Source: Eubacterium sp. (lineage in GTDB: Bacteria; Bacillota; Clostridia; Lachnospirales; Lachnospiraceae). Taken from it: a stretch of 64,000 nt of DNA. Below the pieces are notes generated by a model. That model worked only from the letters and a program-made list of their open reading frames with translations, did not search any database and was not told the DNA's origin. Positions 34,446-44,695 of this stretch are shown here, one piece after another. Positions within the stretch are counted from its first letter, which is position 1. Each line of letters starts with the position of its first letter. The position numbers were made by a program, and so were the translations under genes. The stretch lies in the NCBI GenBank assembly GCA_017406925.1, contig JAFQXO010000015.1, positions 1-64,000 of the forward strand. The letters are read 5' to 3'.

Positions 34446-36134
34446 TTATCTAACCTTTTTTAGCGTTCCGTTTTCCATCTTCAAAACTACATCCGCTTTT
34501 TCTATTGTTGACAGCCTGTGTGCCACAATAAATGTCGTTCTTCCATTCATCATCTTGTCAAATGCACGCTGAATTCTCTTCTCTGTTCTCGTATCGATTG
34601 ACGATGTGGCCTCATCCAAAATAAGCATAGGTGGAAGATCCAGCATCACTCTAGCAATACACAACAACTGTCTTTCTCCCAGCGATAGATTTTCGCCATC
34701 TTCAGCAATCATTGTATTGTATCCATCTGGCAGTTTCTTAATAAAGTTGTGAGCGTGCGCTTCTTTTGCCACGGCAACAACTTCCTCATCGCTGGCATCT
34801 GGATTTCCGAATCTTATATTGTCGGCGACAGTCTGATTTCTAACCCACGTATCTTGTAGAACCATACCAAAAGAATCTCTGAGAGATTTCCTCGACAACT
34901 CTCTGATGTCGATTCCGTCGACTTTTATGCTTCCATTGTCCACATCATAAAATCTCATTAGAAGATTAATAAACGTAGTCTTTCCGCCACCGGTCTCACC
35001 GATAATCGCGATTGTGTCGCCACTCTTCACATCAATATTTACATCCTTCAAAACTGGTTTGTCTTTGATATATGAGAAGTCAACATTTTGAACTTCGATA
35101 TCTCCTGCAACATCCTCGAGAGTTTTTTCTCCGTCGTCTACTATCTTATCTTCCTCTATAAGTCCGAATACTCTCGACGCACACGCCAATGCATTCTGCA
35201 ATTCTGCTATTACTCCAGAAATCTCATTGAACGGTTTCATATATTGCGTAGCATATGCAAGCACGCATACGAGCCCGCCTACTGAGATAGATGTCTGACT
35301 AGTCTTTATAGCCACTAGACTTCCTACCACTGCAACAAATGCATAGACTATATTGTTCACAAATCTCGTGCTTGGATTTACGAGTGATGAGAAGAATGTC
35401 GCTCTAAGATACGCCTTCTCAAGTTTTTCACTCTCTTCTTCCATCGCCTCAATAGTTTTTTCTTGACGATTGAACGCCTGAACAACTCGCGCACCCTTAA
35501 TACTAGAATCAATTAAGTCCGTCTGGGATGCTCTAATCTCTGACTGAAGTTTGAACATATCAAATGTGTGGTTTGCTACAAATCTCGCAATCACAATCGA
35601 TAGAGGTGTCAAAACTACCACAACCACTGCTATCAACCAATTCACGATAAACATATAGAAAAGCGTGAAGACTATAGTGATAACTCCTGTGAAGATTTGT
35701 GAGAATCCCATCAGCAGTCCTTCTGCTAACTGATCTACATCCACTATCACTTTACTCACTAACTCGCCACTAGGTCTTCTGTCGATTCTTGCCAGAGGCA
35801 ATGTCTGGATGGCCTCGAACGCTTCTTGCCTAACGTCTCTGATAACATTGTATGTGAGTCTATTGTTGCAAAGATTCATTACATACTGCGAAATCGCCGC
35901 GAGAGCGACAACTATCAAAATCTTAATAACATAACCAACCACGCCAGTTATATCTACATTGCCTTCGGCAACGATAAGATCAGTTGCACTTCCGACGAGT
36001 TTAGGCACATAAAGCGACAGTATGACGAAGCCCACCGCGAACAATAGCGAGCCTATGAGCAAGTACCAATACCTCTGTATGTGCGCTCCCAAAAGTTTGA
36101 GCGCTATTTTTCTAGATAACGTTTTCTCTGTCAT
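34446..36134 (-). CDS. ABC exporter half-transporter, subunit B (noncanonical signature motif)
   Basis: 562 residues: six membrane helices followed by a nucleotide-binding domain. Walker A is GETGGGKTTFI (about residues 379-389). The signature reads ENLSLGERQ instead of LSGGQ. Walker B is MLILDEATSSID with the catalytic Glu intact, and the switch His lies in VAHRLST. Together with the partner encoded just upstream (4-base ATGA overlap) it forms a heterodimeric exporter of the BmrC/BmrD or TM287/288 kind, which export drugs or lipids. Last gene of the yfhO-yfhO-ABC-ABC operon. Confidence 0.93.
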   Translation of the reverse strand: MTEKTLSRKIALKLLGAHIQRYWYLLIGSLLFAVGFVILSLYVPKLVGSATDLIVAEGNVDITGVVGYVIKILIVVALAAISQYVMNLCNNRLTYNVIRDVRQEAFEAIQTLPLARIDRRPSGELVSKVIVDVDQLAEGLLMGFSQIFTGVITIVFTLFYMFIVNWLIAVVVVVLTPLSIVIARFVANHTFDMFKLQSEIRASQTDLIDSSIKGARVVQAFNRQEKTIEAMEEESEKLEKAYLRATFFSSLVNPSTRFVNNIVYAFVAVVGSLVAIKTSQTSISVGGLVCVLAYATQYMKPFNEISGVIAELQNALACASRVFGLIEEDKIVDDGEKTLEDVAGDIEVQNVDFSYIKDKPVLKDVNIDVKSGDTIAIIGETGGGKTTFINLLMRFYDVDNGSIKVDGIDIRELSRKSLRDSFGMVLQDTWVRNQTVADNIRFGNPDASDEEVVAVAKEAHAHNFIKKLPDGYNTMIAEDGENLSLGERQLLCIARVMLDLPPMLILDEATSSIDTRTEKRIQRAFDKMMNGRTTFIVAHRLSTIEKADVVLKMENGTLKKVR

Positions 36135-37843
36135 CTCGCGCCCTCCTGTTGGGATTTATAGATTTCTTTGTAAGTCTCACAAGTCTCTAGTAATTCTTCA
36201 TGTGTGCCGACGCCTGCCGTGTTTCCATCATCTAACACCACAATCCTATCCGCATCGGCAATGGCATTCGTTCTCTGCGACACCACAAATACAGTCACAT
36301 TTTCCAGTGACTTCAAATTGTTTCTCACTCTCTCATCAGTCTCATAATCGAGCGCTGATGATGAGTCATCTAATATAATAATGCTTGGCTTCTTAGCCAA
36401 TGCTCTTGCTATCGTAAGTCTTTGTTTCTGACCACCTGAGAGATTTAAGCCGTCTCCACGTATTTCAGTATCAAGTCCATTCTTCTCCATTACAAAGTCA
36501 TAACTCTCTGAAAGTTTAAGCGCATCATTCATATCGCTCTCGCTTAAATCATCTTTTGCAAATGCAAGATTACTTTTTACTGTTCCATCGAAAAGAATGG
36601 CTTTCTGTGGAACCACTCCAATCTGATCTCTCAAGTTGTACATATCATAATCTTTTATGCTTTCATCATAGACTTTAACATTGCCCTCCGTGGCATCATA
36701 AAATCTTGGAATCAGATTAATAAGTGTAGACTTTCCAGAACCTGTCTCTCCTATGATTCCAATAACTTCACCCTTCTTTACTTTAAGAGAGAAATCGTTC
36801 AATGCCTTTTCAGCAGCCTTATCGTATGTCACAGATACATGATCAAATTCCACAACTACATCTTTGTCTGTCGAAATATTTTTATTGCCGTTAGGCATAC
36901 CTGTGTCTGCATCGAGAATCTCGTTAATACGCTGCGCGGAAGCAAATGCTCTTGTAAGGTTTATGATGAGATTTGCGAGCTTAACCAGTTCCACCAAAAT
37001 GAGCGTCATATAGTTTACGAGTGCCACAACTTGACCTTGAGTGACACTTCCCATATACACTCCCTTTCCGCCGAAGTATAGAATCGCGACAGTTGCAAGA
37101 TTAATCACAACAAATGTCACCGGATTCATAAGCGCGGAAATACGTCCGGCGAAAACTTGGAATTTATTTAAAATAGCATTCTCTTTTCGGTATGTATCTA
37201 CTTCATCATCTTGCTTGTTAAACGCTCTGATGACCCTCACACCTGTAATGTTCTCACGAGTTGTAACCATCACTCGATCTAGTTTACTCTGAACCTTTCT
37301 GTAAATAGGAACTGCAATCATAGTTATTCCAACCACAGCCACAAACAGAGCAACTAAAGTGACGATAAATATGATGGCTAGTTTGGCATTTACAAAAAAT
37401 GCCAATACTGTTGCACCGAGCACTATAAACGGAGATCTCAAAAGCAGTCTAATAGACATATTCACCTGTGCTTGAACTAAGTTGATATCTGTTGTGAGTT
37501 TTGTGATAAGCGAGCCTGGACTAGTTTTGTCTAAATCTGCGAACGACATTGAATGTACTTTTTTAAATGCCGCATTTCTCACTTCTGTTCCGAATCCTGC
37601 TCCTGCTTTTGCTGCATAGTATTGAGCAATTATAGCTATAACTATTCCAAAAATTGCAAGCAAAACAAGAATGGCTCCTGCTTTTAATACATAGGAGCCA
37701 TCTGAGTGAGCGATACCGTTATCAACAATGCGTGCAACCACTAATGGCACAAGCAAATCAAACACCGCCTCCGTCATTTTGAGAAGCGGAGCTAATATCG
37801 TTTCTTTTTTATATTTTTTCAAAAACCTTAACAGTTTAATCAT
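36131..37843 (-). CDS. ABC exporter half-transporter, subunit A (degenerate catalytic site)
   Basis: 570 residues with six N-terminal helices and an NBD. Walker A is GETGSGKSTLI, the signature is canonical LNLSGGQKQR, but Walker B ends IILDDSSSALD with Asp replacing the catalytic Glu. The switch residue is Gln in VVSQRT instead of His. These changes mark the degenerate site of a heterodimeric exporter, complementing subunit B, whose Walker B is intact and whose signature is altered. Its ATG overlaps the end of the upstream YfhO gene by 8 bases. Substrate unknown; the operon suggests an envelope component. Confidence 0.93.
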   Translation of the reverse strand: MIKLLRFLKKYKKETILAPLLKMTEAVFDLLVPLVVARIVDNGIAHSDGSYVLKAGAILVLLAIFGIVIAIIAQYYAAKAGAGFGTEVRNAAFKKVHSMSFADLDKTSPGSLITKLTTDINLVQAQVNMSIRLLLRSPFIVLGATVLAFFVNAKLAIIFIVTLVALFVAVVGITMIAVPIYRKVQSKLDRVMVTTRENITGVRVIRAFNKQDDEVDTYRKENAILNKFQVFAGRISALMNPVTFVVINLATVAILYFGGKGVYMGSVTQGQVVALVNYMTLILVELVKLANLIINLTRAFASAQRINEILDADTGMPNGNKNISTDKDVVVEFDHVSVTYDKAAEKALNDFSLKVKKGEVIGIIGETGSGKSTLINLIPRFYDATEGNVKVYDESIKDYDMYNLRDQIGVVPQKAILFDGTVKSNLAFAKDDLSESDMNDALKLSESYDFVMEKNGLDTEIRGDGLNLSGGQKQRLTIARALAKKPSIIILDDSSSALDYETDERVRNNLKSLENVTVFVVSQRTNAIADADRIVVLDDGNTAGVGTHEELLETCETYKEIYKSQQEGAR

Positions 37844-40760
37844 CTACTTTGTTTTTATATTTGTATCTTATTCCAAAAAGAACCATAAGTAATAATCCAA
37901 AAGCAGAAATCGCTGGTGTATAAGGCCAACCTTGCGTTCTATACTTCATCGTAATAGTATGCTTTCCCTTTTTGACAGGAAGACCTGTGAAAGCTGTGTC
38001 CGTCTGCAATGCATCTGTCTTTTTTCCGTCAACATAGTATTTCCATCCTTTGTTATAGGGAATGCTCATATACAAGAAGCCATCTTCCTGTGCTACAGTT
38101 TCACCCTCAACAAAATCGCGTTTAAGATTAGTTACTTTCAATCTATTTCTTCCCAAGTTTCCTGCCTGTCGCAAGAAGTTATTCTGTGGAACTGCTATGA
38201 TATTAATTTCATCATATGTATAAACACCATAATCTCTCAACATGAGATTAATGCTACCTTTATAGTTTTTGAGGTTTCCAAGGTTTGCCATATAATCTTC
38301 CTGATCACTGATTCCTTGATTCTCTCCCTCACAATTCAATAATCTCTTTGATACCATTCCTCCATGTCGATGGTATTTAGCATAAATATTAAAATTGCCA
38401 TAGTTAGTTCTCACAGCGTTTGCAAATCTCGCACTCCATGCATCGGCTCCTGACAATTTTTGATATTTTATCTGCTCTTCACCAGTGAAGTTTCTTCTCT
38501 TAAGATTTTTAAACTGAATATAAAATTCACAATCTTCACTGATTGTTTCTGGTTTTATTCTTATAATTTGATTATCACTTTTCACAATAAATTTATGATC
38601 TTGTAATTCAATATCTGAAGGAATAATCGTGCTTCCACCTGGTGCATTTTTGTCCCATACGAATTCCTCAGCTGCCATAGTATATGGCAATGACTTGGTC
38701 TTTTCATATTGAAGTTGTGGGCCAGAAACGGTCTTTAACTTCATCTTATCTACATCTTTATCTTCAAGCACGACTGCTTGCATTAAAACTTGTTCTCTGA
38801 CTACAGCTGGCAAACTCAGATAATCTGATTTTTTGATAACCTTGTCGAAGACATATCCTAGACCAGTAGGAAGTTTGTTTTTATATACTTGAACGTGGTC
38901 TATCATCTGCTTTTTCTCAAATGTAGGTCCCACGTATCCTTCATAGTAATAATAATCACCTTTAATTCTCTCATCTGGACCATAGTAATATTTTAGATTT
39001 TGTAGGAAATCTAGACGACTTCTATTGTCCGCGGAGTGGACACAGGTTCTCTTAAAATAACCTGCCGAATTTAAAAGCTCTCCGTTATAATCGCTCCAAA
39101 TGCCAGGAACAGTCGAGAAGTAGGAATAATTCGAATTTGTATTGAAATAAATGTTGGTGTTGGCAGGCACATGAGCATAAGGACCATTAACTCCCCTATT
39201 CCATGGATCATAGTTTGTTGCTGCGCGAGCAAACTTGTCCTTATTCGCATACTTATCAACTCTCAAACTACTTTTATTAAATTGAGTGTATGAACTACCT
39301 CTATATGTATATTCGCCTGCATTAAGCGACACTTTAGGCACAAATAGAACTATAAGAATAACGGCAATATTGATGCAAACTACCCATTCAATAAATCTAA
39401 ATGTCTGATCCTTGTCTTTCTTTGTAACACACATAAACACAAAAATCAGAATAGCTGCAACAAGTCCAAATGCGATTACAACAAAGGCATCGTAATTTAT
39501 TGATCCAAAAACAAAACATGTTGCAATGGAAATTCCCAAAATCACTGCAAACCAAACACTAAACGCTATTCGTCTAGCTTTGATGCGCTCGTAATATTGG
39601 TCGTAAATATCCAAGGCCGCCGTGACCAAGAAGAAACAAAGGCCATACATAAATCTACCCGAAGGATAACTAAATCCATTCATCACAGATTCCAAAATTG
39701 GGAATATTCCGATTACAAGAAGTATCAAAGCCATCCACATGTTTATAGTTTTCTTGCGCTTGATAATAATAAACGGAATCATAATGAGAATGAATCCATT
39801 TAGTCCGATGATAGATGTATTGCTATGAATATCTACTACACTTCCAAAAGCAGGAATCATTTTAGACAATGCATTTATCGTAGGAAGTATCGCTTTCTTT
39901 CCACCGTCATCCGTACTTGCATTCATAATCGCATAGCAAGCTGGCAATAAGGACACTGTCGCCATCAAAACTCCAGTACCCGCATACACGATAAGTCTAA
40001 ATATCTTGCCTAGGAAATCTTTGATACCCTTTTCTTCTACTTCGAGCAAATATTTTACTACCACATAAACTGCTACAATAATAGCAGCCATATATGAGAA
40101 GTATAAACTCTCAGCCACTGTCAAAAACGTCGCAATAATTAGTAGTAAAGGATTCTTTTTATCAAATACTAATTCAACTCCCAATATCAACAATGGAAGC
40201 ATTATCATCGAAAAGATAAAAAATTCATGGTGCAGACACACTAGCGCCCAACCTGAAAAGGCATAACTGATACCTGCGATTGTACAATATCTTCTAGGTC
40301 TTCCGCGGTACTTCATATAGGCTACAGTAAACAATCCTGCGAAGTACAACTGAAGAATTTGAATCAGTGTATAGCAAATATCTAAGTTTCTTCTAGAAAA
40401 AATGAGCACTAGTAAATTAAATGGATTAAAGACTACGGAAGTATAATTTCCGAACAAATCGCCACCTAGTCCCGTATCCCAGTGCCACATTGCAAAACCT
40501 TTTCCAGCAATTAGTCCTTCTAACACTTCTTTCCATTTAGCAAACATTGGGTACCACTGCAATGTACCATCAACATTCCATATTAAAGTCTTTTGAAATA
40601 TAGCCAAACCCGCAACCAAAAATGCCACCACTATGATAAATAGTGCTGTGTAATGTAAATACATCATATTGCGAGCTCGTTTCAAAAGCGCCCAATTAGA
40701 TTTATTCAGTTTGTGAGTCGTAAAGCCTGATGCTTCACTTTGAAAAAATCTTTTCTTCAT
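37836..40760 (-). CDS. YfhO family membrane protein, paralogue 2
   Basis: 974 residues. The first 480 hold about 13 hydrophobic helices in a GT-C-like layout, with WHWDTGLGGDLFGNYTSVVFNP in the first outer loop; the Asp there is a likely catalytic acid. A large extracytoplasmic region follows (GVNGPYAHVP, LNSAGYFKR and SADNRSRLDFLQN blocks), and one C-terminal helix ends the chain before a basic tail. In B. subtilis YfhO acts in glycosylation of lipoteichoic acid with an undecaprenyl-phosphate sugar donor; an analogous role is inferred here. Its gene overlaps the paralogue before it by 26 bases and the ABC gene after it by 8. Confidence 0.85.
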   Translation of the reverse strand: MKKRFFQSEASGFTTHKLNKSNWALLKRARNMMYLHYTALFIIVVAFLVAGLAIFQKTLIWNVDGTLQWYPMFAKWKEVLEGLIAGKGFAMWHWDTGLGGDLFGNYTSVVFNPFNLLVLIFSRRNLDICYTLIQILQLYFAGLFTVAYMKYRGRPRRYCTIAGISYAFSGWALVCLHHEFFIFSMIMLPLLILGVELVFDKKNPLLLIIATFLTVAESLYFSYMAAIIVAVYVVVKYLLEVEEKGIKDFLGKIFRLIVYAGTGVLMATVSLLPACYAIMNASTDDGGKKAILPTINALSKMIPAFGSVVDIHSNTSIIGLNGFILIMIPFIIIKRKKTINMWMALILLVIGIFPILESVMNGFSYPSGRFMYGLCFFLVTAALDIYDQYYERIKARRIAFSVWFAVILGISIATCFVFGSINYDAFVVIAFGLVAAILIFVFMCVTKKDKDQTFRFIEWVVCINIAVILIVLFVPKVSLNAGEYTYRGSSYTQFNKSSLRVDKYANKDKFARAATNYDPWNRGVNGPYAHVPANTNIYFNTNSNYSYFSTVPGIWSDYNGELLNSAGYFKRTCVHSADNRSRLDFLQNLKYYYGPDERIKGDYYYYEGYVGPTFEKKQMIDHVQVYKNKLPTGLGYVFDKVIKKSDYLSLPAVVREQVLMQAVVLEDKDVDKMKLKTVSGPQLQYEKTKSLPYTMAAEEFVWDKNAPGGSTIIPSDIELQDHKFIVKSDNQIIRIKPETISEDCEFYIQFKNLKRRNFTGEEQIKYQKLSGADAWSARFANAVRTNYGNFNIYAKYHRHGGMVSKRLLNCEGENQGISDQEDYMANLGNLKNYKGSINLMLRDYGVYTYDEINIIAVPQNNFLRQAGNLGRNRLKVTNLKRDFVEGETVAQEDGFLYMSIPYNKGWKYYVDGKKTDALQTDTAFTGLPVKKGKHTITMKYRTQGWPYTPAISAFGLLLMVLFGIRYKYKNKVDD

Positions 40761-43626
40761 CTTTTCTCCTGCGCCAACAAACTATTCCAATAACCACCGT
40801 CAAAATTATTCCAAACACCGACGCGACTATCGTATATGGCCACGCCAATGAATGATACTTCATTATAATATTGTGGTGACCCTTTCCTATACGAATTCCT
40901 GTAAATGCTGTATCCACTTTAATAGTTTCAACTTCTTTTCCATCTACATACGCCTTCCATCCATTAGAATATGGAATGCTAGTATATAGAATTCCTTCTT
41001 TTTCAGCATTTACATCGCCTGAAAAATATTCGTTTTTCATCTCTTTGAGATTAAGTCTATTGACCACTAATTTCTCGGCTTGCTTTCCATACTTCTCAAA
41101 TGGTATAGCAATTAACTCAATCTTGTCAAATGTGTAGACACCAGGGTCCACAAACTTCATAGTTAATGAATTATGGAAATTAATATTCTTTCCCATGTTA
41201 ACCATAAAGTCTGACAATCCATTTACTCCCTGTGCTTCTCCATCACAGTAAAGTATATGTTTTGAGATAACTTGTTCTCTACCATAGGCCGATGTATATA
41301 TATCAAAATCATGATAATTATCTTGAACTAAAGATTGTATCTTTGTGCGCAAGACATCTTCTTTTGCTTCTTTAACATACTTAAGTTTTTCTTCAGTAGT
41401 AAAATTTCTTCTCTTGAAATTAGTGAGTTTTAAATAAACCTCGCAACCTTTTGGCAAAGATTTGAAATTAAGTCTAGCCAATTCACTATCTTTTTTTACT
41501 ATTAACTTATTTTTCTTAACTTCGATATCCGTCTTTTTCAGATGGAAAGTCTTAGGATTATATGTCCAATATGCTTTTTGATTTGTAATGTTATGTGGTA
41601 CATATGTTGCATTTTCATATTCTATTGAATCCTTATCGACTACTTCTACACCTTCCATAGGCAATTGTTCGTCATCGACCACTACCACTTGCATAAGTGC
41701 TTGCTCACGAAACTCGATAGGTATTTTTAGGTACTCCGACTTTTTCATTACTTTGTCGAAGGCATAACCAAGACTTGCATTGTGATCATTCTTATAAACC
41801 TTCACGTGATTATGACGCTCAGTTTTCGTATATGAAGGACCAACATATGCGTAATATGCATACTCTGGCTCTTTCGTCAATTGGTTAGGTCCTAAGTAAT
41901 ATCTAACGTTTTGAAGGAAATTAATTCTGCTTCTATTGTCCGCCGAATAAACGCACATACGCTTAAATGAACCTGCGGAATTCAATAACTCTTTATTGTA
42001 TTCACCCCAAGTACTTGGCATAGTAGACAAATATACAGTATTGGATGGGGCATTGTGATAAAGGTTTGCACACATAGGCACATGAGCATATGGACCATTC
42101 ACTCCACCAGCCCAAGGATTATAATCTGTCGCTGATCTGAAAAATTCATTGTCATTTATTTTCTTTGCCACACGTAAACTGTTATTTTCGTAGCCTGCGT
42201 ATGGAGTGCCAACTTCAGTGAATTCGTCAGTTTCCAGCGACATAGTCAACATATTTGCCGCAAAAACAAAGGCGGCAATATTTACTATTACAATAGCATT
42301 GATAATATTAAGGTACTTTTCTTTTTTGATTTTAGTCTTCACTATAACAACCATCAGTATTATGGCTATTAGCAAAGTGATAGAAGTTAATACAAAATCT
42401 TCTATTCTAACTACTTCAAATACAAACGTTGCAACTGTTGAAGTCGCAAGAATAAATACAAGCCAAATGGCAATTATAGCTTTATGGTTCTTGAACTTCT
42501 CATAACAAGAACTGTAAGCTTCTACTCCTCCAACTATCAAGAACATTGCCGTGGCATACATAAATCTTCCTGATGGATAACTCAATCCATTCATCATGAT
42601 TTCTGTTATTGGGAAAAATGCAAATACCAATGTGATTATTCCCATCCACATATTGACCGTTTTCTTGCGTATAGCGATTATAAACGGAATAGTCAGAACG
42701 ATTAGTGCGTTAAGTCCTATGATAGTCGTGTTATTATGCATATCCGAAAGACTAGTAAAAATAGATGAAAATTTAAGTAGCGCCCTCAAAGTAGGCAAAA
42801 TCCTAAATGTTCCACCATCTCCCTTACTAGCTCCAGAAATAGCTGCTATAGTCGGAATAACAGAAACTGCCGCTGCCATCACTCCAATCACAGCGTATAC
42901 AATAAGCCTCCATATTTTCGAAAAGAAATCTGCAATTGATTTCTTATTAGTTTCAGAAAGATATCTAATAATTACATATAATCCAACTAGAATAGCGTTC
43001 ATATATGTAAAATAGAAACTGCTTGCACTAGACAAAAAGATTCCAATAATAAACACAACTGGGTTCTCTTTTTTGAGAATTTTTTCCACACCCAGAATTA
43101 TTAATGGTAATGTAATCAATGGCATAAGCAAGTATTCATGTCGGAATCCTGCGATAGCCCATCCACAAAATGCATAACTAATGCCTGCCAACAAGCATAA
43201 ACTCTTAGTTAAGCCACGTTTTTTGACTAACATAGTCACAAATAAGCCAGCAAAATAGAGTTTCAGAAGCTCAGTAACCATGTAACAAATATCCATATGT
43301 TGTCTATCAAAGAAAACAACCAGGATATTAAATGGATCAAAAATAACAGATGTATACTGCCCTAGCATATCTCCGCCTAGTCCTATGTCCCATTGCCATA
43401 AGGCAATACCGTTCCCGCGCACGAACTCTACTATCATTGTTCGCCATTTGCAGAACATCGCAAACCACTGATTGTATCCATCGCCATCATATACTGTCGT
43501 TTTTCCAAATACTATAAATGGAATTACCAAAAATACTAGTAACAGTAAAAAGGCCATTGAATACTGAAAGTAAACATTACCAAATACACTTTTTACCCTC
43601 TTATTATTCTTGCTATTTGCACCCAT
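40735..43626 (-). CDS. YfhO family membrane protein, paralogue 1
   Basis: 963 residues with the same plan as the next gene: about 13 membrane helices, the first outer loop LWQWDIGLGGDMLGQYTSV, a long external domain with GVNGPYAHVP, LNSAGSFKRM and SADNRSRINFLQN, and a final helix. The two are tandem duplicates with the external blocks well conserved. I place the start at the ATG at 43626. The frame stays open to 43728, but the promoter at 43666-43694 lies inside that extension, so the first 34 codons would not be transcribed. GGAGAGG precedes by 13 bases; a TTG at 43638 is an alternative. First gene of the operon, divergent from ptb. Confidence 0.85.
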   Translation of the reverse strand: MGANSKNNKRVKSVFGNVYFQYSMAFLLLLVFLVIPFIVFGKTTVYDGDGYNQWFAMFCKWRTMIVEFVRGNGIALWQWDIGLGGDMLGQYTSVIFDPFNILVVFFDRQHMDICYMVTELLKLYFAGLFVTMLVKKRGLTKSLCLLAGISYAFCGWAIAGFRHEYLLMPLITLPLIILGVEKILKKENPVVFIIGIFLSSASSFYFTYMNAILVGLYVIIRYLSETNKKSIADFFSKIWRLIVYAVIGVMAAAVSVIPTIAAISGASKGDGGTFRILPTLRALLKFSSIFTSLSDMHNNTTIIGLNALIVLTIPFIIAIRKKTVNMWMGIITLVFAFFPITEIMMNGLSYPSGRFMYATAMFLIVGGVEAYSSCYEKFKNHKAIIAIWLVFILATSTVATFVFEVVRIEDFVLTSITLLIAIILMVVIVKTKIKKEKYLNIINAIVIVNIAAFVFAANMLTMSLETDEFTEVGTPYAGYENNSLRVAKKINDNEFFRSATDYNPWAGGVNGPYAHVPMCANLYHNAPSNTVYLSTMPSTWGEYNKELLNSAGSFKRMCVYSADNRSRINFLQNVRYYLGPNQLTKEPEYAYYAYVGPSYTKTERHNHVKVYKNDHNASLGYAFDKVMKKSEYLKIPIEFREQALMQVVVVDDEQLPMEGVEVVDKDSIEYENATYVPHNITNQKAYWTYNPKTFHLKKTDIEVKKNKLIVKKDSELARLNFKSLPKGCEVYLKLTNFKRRNFTTEEKLKYVKEAKEDVLRTKIQSLVQDNYHDFDIYTSAYGREQVISKHILYCDGEAQGVNGLSDFMVNMGKNINFHNSLTMKFVDPGVYTFDKIELIAIPFEKYGKQAEKLVVNRLNLKEMKNEYFSGDVNAEKEGILYTSIPYSNGWKAYVDGKEVETIKVDTAFTGIRIGKGHHNIIMKYHSLAWPYTIVASVFGIILTVVIGIVCWRRRKDEEKIFSK

Positions 43627-43665
43627 TAATCTAGTCAAACCTCTCCTATTTAAACAATCTATTAT

Positions 43666-43694
43666 AGTATAATTTTTTTCGCTAGAATCGTCAA
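43666..43694 (-). promoter_or_regulatory. Promoter of the yfhO-yfhO-ABC-ABC operon
   Basis: TTGACG and TATACT with a 17-base spacer on the minus strand, 40 bases before the ATG at 43626. Confidence 0.85.
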
Positions 43695-43710
43695 TAACGG
43701 GCTTTTTACC

Positions 43711-43739
43711 TTGATTATTACTGACCACAATGTTAATAT
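43711..43739 (+). promoter_or_regulatory. Putative ptb-buk promoter
   Basis: TTGATT and TAATAT with a 17-base spacer, 35 bases before the ptb ATG. Moderate match; it lies back to back with the yfhO promoter, the two -35 elements 16 bases apart. Confidence 0.55.
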
Positions 43740-43773
43740 GTTATGGATTATTATTAATAAGAGGTGAAACAAA

Positions 43774-44685
43774 ATGATGAAGACATTTAATGAATTGCTT
43801 GAGCAAGTGAAATCATTACCTATGAAAAAGGTAGCTGTCGCTTGTGCACAGGACGACGCAGTGTTGGAGGCTGTTAAAGCCGCCAAAGATATGGGTATTG
43901 CTGACGCAATCCTTGTCGGTGACGAGGCTAAGATTAAAACTATCGCCGATGTTTTGAAGATGAACATTAAGGATTACGAGATTATCGATGTCAAAGATGA
44001 TTACGAAGCTGCTCTCACTGCTGTTAAGATGGTGCACGATGGTGAGGCTGATATGTATATGAAGGGACTTATTGATACTAAGTCTTTCTTGCGCAGCGTG
44101 CTCGACAAGGAAGTTGGTCTCAGGACTGACAAGACTTTGTCTCACGTGGCTGTTTTCGATATCAAGGATATCGACAGACTTCTATTCATGTCAGACGTGG
44201 CGTTCATCCCATATCCTGACCTTGAGACTAAAGCAAACATTATTCGAAATACAGTAGAGGTGGCGCATGCCTGTGGCATCGCCAATCCTAAAGTAGCTCC
44301 TCTCGCTGCTGTTGAGGTTGTAAATCCTAAGATGGAATGTACAGTTGACGCAGAAAAGTTGACTCAGATGTGTGAGAATGGCGAGATTGAGGGTTGTGTA
44401 GTAGATGGTCCTCTATCTATGGATCTTGCTATTGAACCTGAGGCTGCTTACCACAAAGGTACAACTGATAGAAAGATTGTCGGCGACGCCGACATACTGC
44501 TATTCCCAGACATAGATGCTGGAAATATCACATATAAAACTTTGGTTCACACTGCTGACGCGGTTAACGGAAACATTTTAACAGGTACTAAGGCTCCAGT
44601 TATCCTTACATCTCGCTCAGATGAGTTCGATGCAAAGGTTAACTCTATTGCACTCGCTGCAGTTGTAGCCAACAACCTAGCATAA
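43774..44685 (+). CDS. ptb: Phosphate butyryltransferase
   Basis: 303 residues of the phosphate acetyl/butyryltransferase family. Typical segments are [28 protein letters not shown] and [15 protein letters not shown] (the last near residue 247). It converts butyryl-CoA and phosphate to butyryl phosphate. It lies 10 bases before buk, so it provides the kinase's substrate and the pair makes ATP. A GAGGTG ribosome binding site precedes the first of two adjacent ATG codons. Together with the minus-strand operon at 46.6-52.6 kb it completes the butyrate pathway. Confidence 0.96.
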   Translation: MMKTFNELLEQVKSLPMKKVAVACAQDDAVLEAVKAAKDMGIADAILVGDEAKIKTIADVLKMNIKDYEIIDVKDDYEAALTAVKMVHDGEADMYMKGLIDTKSFLRSVLDKEVGLRTDKTLSHVAVFDIKDIDRLLFMSDVAFIPYPDLETKANIIRNTVEVAHACGIANPKVAPLAAVEVVNPKMECTVDAEKLTQMCENGEIEGCVVDGPLSMDLAIEPEAAYHKGTTDRKIVGDADILLFPDIDAGNITYKTLVHTADAVNGNILTGTKAPVILTSRSDEFDAKVNSIALAAVVANNLA

Positions 44686-44695
44686 CGGAGGAATT

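Noticed and set aside
43627-43728. 34-codon N-terminal extension of the first YfhO gene
   Set aside because: A TTGACG-17-TATACT promoter lies inside it, so the extension would not be transcribed; no signal or ribosome binding site supports it.
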